Positions 5,744 to 6,899 of a DNA stretch of 6,899 nucleotides are shown here, in pieces. The notes beneath the pieces are model-generated. The model searched no databases and was not told the origin of the DNA. It saw only the letters and a list, made by a program, of their open reading frames with translations. This stretch comes from Candidatus Bathyarchaeota archaeon (GTDB taxonomy: Archaea > Thermoproteota > Bathyarchaeia > Bathyarchaeales > Bathyarchaeaceae): NCBI GenBank assembly GCA_026014605.1, contig JAOZIC010000091.1, positions 1-6,899 on the forward strand, written 5' to 3'. The stretch's first letter is position 1. Every line of letters begins with the position of its first letter. A program made the position numbers and the translations under genes.

Positions 5744-6121
5744 ATGTATAGCGAAAAGGTAATGGACCATTTTAGTAATCCCCGAAACGTGGGCGAAATC
5801 AAAGACGCAGACGGCGTTGGAACCGTAGGAAACCCAGTTTGTGGCGACTTAATGACCATGTACATCAAAGTCAAAGACAACAAACTCGAAGACGTTAAAT
5901 TCAAAACATTTGGTTGCGGCGCAGCCATAGCAACAAGCAGCATGACAACCGAGATGGCAAAAGGAAAAAGCATCGAAGAAGCAATGAAAATTACACGAGC
6001 AGACGTAGCCGAAAACCTTGGAGGCTTACCACCCATTAAAATGCACTGCTCTAACTTGGCTGCAGATGCATTGCACGAAGCCATAAAAGATTATCAGAAA
6101 AAGAAAGAAGCAAAGAAATAG
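5744..6121 (+). CDS. iscU: Fe-S cluster assembly scaffold IscU
   Basis: A 125-residue cytoplasmic scaffold on which a [2Fe-2S] cluster is built and handed to client proteins. The three ligand cysteines are Cys33 (NPVCGD), Cys58 (FGCGAA) and Cys102 (HCSN), and the cluster-labilising Asp35 is kept. The segment LPPIK (95-99) matches the LPPVK motif bound by the HscA chaperone in bacteria, although no hscA or hscB is nearby. The Lys-rich tail (YQKKKEAKK) is plain. The ATG lies 9 bases after iscS, and GAGGTGA at 5728-5734 overlaps the iscS stop and serves as Shine-Dalgarno, suggesting coupled translation. The pairing with a lysine-less IscS suggests that the fourth cluster ligand may come from Cys326 of that partner. 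Confidence 0.95.
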   Translation: MYSEKVMDHFSNPRNVGEIKDADGVGTVGNPVCGDLMTMYIKVKDNKLEDVKFKTFGCGAAIATSSMTTEMAKGKSIEEAMKITRADVAENLGGLPPIKMHCSNLAADALHEAIKDYQKKKEAKK

Positions 6122-6126
6122 TTCTG

Positions 6127-6142
6127 GTCAATTTTTGTTGAC
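6127..6142. repeat. First GTCAA-N6-TTGAC inverted repeat
   Basis: GTCAA and TTGAC flank a 6-base T-rich spacer just after the iscU stop. It has the same half-sites and spacer length as the copy at 6172-6187, exactly 45 bp further on. Confidence 0.5.
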
Positions 6143-6170
6143 TGGAATTATTTTCATTTAGCTATTTTTT
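6132..6170 (+). terminator. Oligo-T terminators of the tusA-iscS-iscU operon
   Basis: A T5 run at 6132-6136 and a T6 run at 6165-6170 follow the iscU stop within 50 bases. Such runs are enough to stop archaeal RNA polymerase. The first overlaps the spacer of one inverted repeat; the second directly precedes the other. Confidence 0.5.
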
Positions 6171-6171
6171 G

Positions 6172-6187
6172 GTCAAGGTTTCTTGAC
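6172..6187. promoter_or_regulatory. Second GTCAA-N6-TTGAC repeat, next to the beta-helix gene promoter
   Basis: The arms are extended by T6 on the left (6165-6170) and A6 on the right (6188-6193), with one unpaired base, making an imperfect palindrome of about 29 bp. It ends just before the TATA-like box at 6197-6204, so a bound dimer would sit over the BRE. It could be the operator of the downstream gene, or with its T run part of the terminator. Confidence 0.45.
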
Positions 6188-6196
6188 AAAAAAGCC

Positions 6197-6204
6197 TTTT
6201 AATT
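6197..6204 (+). promoter_or_regulatory. TATA-like box of the beta-helix gene
   Basis: TTTTAATT follows AAAAGCC, a plausible BRE. Transcription would start near 6227, giving a leader of about 9 nt, too short for a good Shine-Dalgarno, and none is seen. Confidence 0.45.
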
Positions 6205-6235
6205 ATTGTAAATTAGGTGTTCTTGGGTATTATCT

Positions 6236-6899
6236 ATGAGGGCGCAGAGAGTAGCTCTCTTTCTGATGTTTGTTCTTTGTTTCATCGTAGTTAGTAATCC
6301 AAACGTTGACGTCGTGGATGCGAATCCTTTTACAAATGTTCCCCTTCCTAGCCCCGCTTTTTTCATAAAAAGTGACGGAAGTGTTGAGCCCCCTGATGCG
6401 CCCATTCGTAGGGATGGTGATGTCTATACTTTCACGGACGACATCATCGGCTATGCCATTATAGTGGAAAAAGATGACGTTGTACTTGATGGGGGAGGTT
6501 ATGCCCTTAAGGGATATGGAAGTGAGGGAAACTTTACTTTCAACGGGTCTGCAGACCCTACTGGAATCCTCATACTGCAGCATAATGGGGTAACGGTACG
6601 GAACATGAACATCAGCGGTTTTAGTTATGGTATTAGAATAAATAATTTGTATACCCTTGCTTGCACAAATAACATTCTTGAGAACAACTTGCTAACAGGC
6701 AATTATTATGGTGTGTATCTGGCTGGGTCATGGTTTACTGTTCTCAGAAACAACTGCATGAACAATAATGTTTGTAACTTTTACCTTTACGACTTTGTTA
6801 AAATGCTTCCACCAGCCTCGGACATGTTCATGAACGATATTGATTCATCAAACACGGTTGATGGGAAACCCATAATCTACTGGGTTAACGAGCAAAACA
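6236..6899 (+). CDS. Secreted beta-helix (NosD-like) protein, C-terminus beyond the window
   Basis: The first 221 residues of a surface or secreted protein. Residues 1-20 are a signal peptide (MRAQR, then a hydrophobic core to VVS), with cleavage likely by about 29. Residues 62-94 (DVYTFTDDI to VVLDGGGYALKG) and 109-160 (TGILIL, VTVRNMNISGFSYGIRI, then NNILENNLLTGNYYGVYL) show the short strand-turn pattern with Asn ladders of a right-handed parallel beta-helix, as in the NosD family. The end seen, SSNTVDGKPIIYWVN (204-218), is a common linker in these archaeal proteins. Such folds often bind or process carbohydrates; NosD itself serves nitrous oxide reductase maturation, but no nos gene is here, so I do not assign that role. 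The ATG at 6236 is the first in-frame start before the signal peptide. It is separated from the Fe-S operon by terminators and has its own promoter. Confidence 0.78.
   Translation, partial: MRAQRVALFLMFVLCFIVVSNPNVDVVDANPFTNVPLPSPAFFIKSDGSVEPPDAPIRRDGDVYTFTDDIIGYAIIVEKDDVVLDGGGYALKGYGSEGNFTFNGSADPTGILILQHNGVTVRNMNISGFSYGIRINNLYTLACTNNILENNLLTGNYYGVYLAGSWFTVLRNNCMNNNVCNFYLYDFVKMLPPASDMFMNDIDSSNTVDGKPIIYWVNEQN

Noticed and set aside
5653..6084. A 143-codon minus-strand frame opposite iscU
   Set aside because: It is a shadow of the conserved iscU sequence, whose three ligand cysteines and length are fully accounted for on the plus strand.
6183..6214. Bacterial-type promoter beginning TTGACA at 6183
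   Set aside because: There is no good TATAAT at 16-18 bases, the TTGAC is one arm of an inverted repeat, and the rest of the window is archaeal.
6199..6583. Minus-strand frames opposite the beta-helix gene
   Set aside because: The plus-strand frame has a signal peptide, a promoter and a repeat pattern typical of its fold; the reverse frames have none.

Overview
The window looks archaeal. It carries a deoxyhypusine synthase gene, an initiator tRNA with archaeal identity (A1:U72 pair, three G:C pairs in the anticodon stem, encoded CCA), TATA boxes about 27 nt ahead of start codons with no leader, and several TTG starts. The mix of kelch and NosD-like secreted proteins with an Archaeoglobus-type IscS fits an uncultured anaerobic lineage such as Bathyarchaeia, but that placement is a guess.

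Layout. Positions 1-926 (minus) hold most of a deoxyhypusine synthase gene, cut by the window edge. Positions 1087-4024 look like a small block integrated at a tRNA gene: an intact initiator tRNA-Met gene (4003-4080, minus) at one end, an exact 23-bp copy of its 3' end (1087-1109) at the other, and between them a two-gene minus-strand operon for a four-helix membrane protein and a membrane-anchored six-blade kelch protein. No integrase is present. Positions 4081-4300 are a divergent regulatory region with a leader hairpin on the tRNA side and two strong palindromes on the other.

Positions 4301-6121 (plus) form a tight operon for iron-sulfur cluster assembly: a TusA-like sulfur carrier, an IscS-like protein and the scaffold IscU. 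The IscS-like protein has lost the lysine that holds PLP (Asp203 takes its place) but keeps the mobile-loop cysteine (Cys326), as in Archaeoglobus fulgidus IscS. This suggests that sulfur reaches IscU by a route other than ordinary cysteine desulfuration, possibly through the TusA-like partner, with Cys326 acting as a cluster ligand.

Positions 6122-6235 hold the operon's oligo-T stops and a pair of matching GTCAA-N6-TTGAC inverted repeats. Positions 6236-6899 begin a secreted beta-helix (NosD-like) surface protein that runs off the edge. The most unusual items are the tRNA-bounded kelch/membrane cargo and the lysine-less IscS operon with its palindromic promoter.
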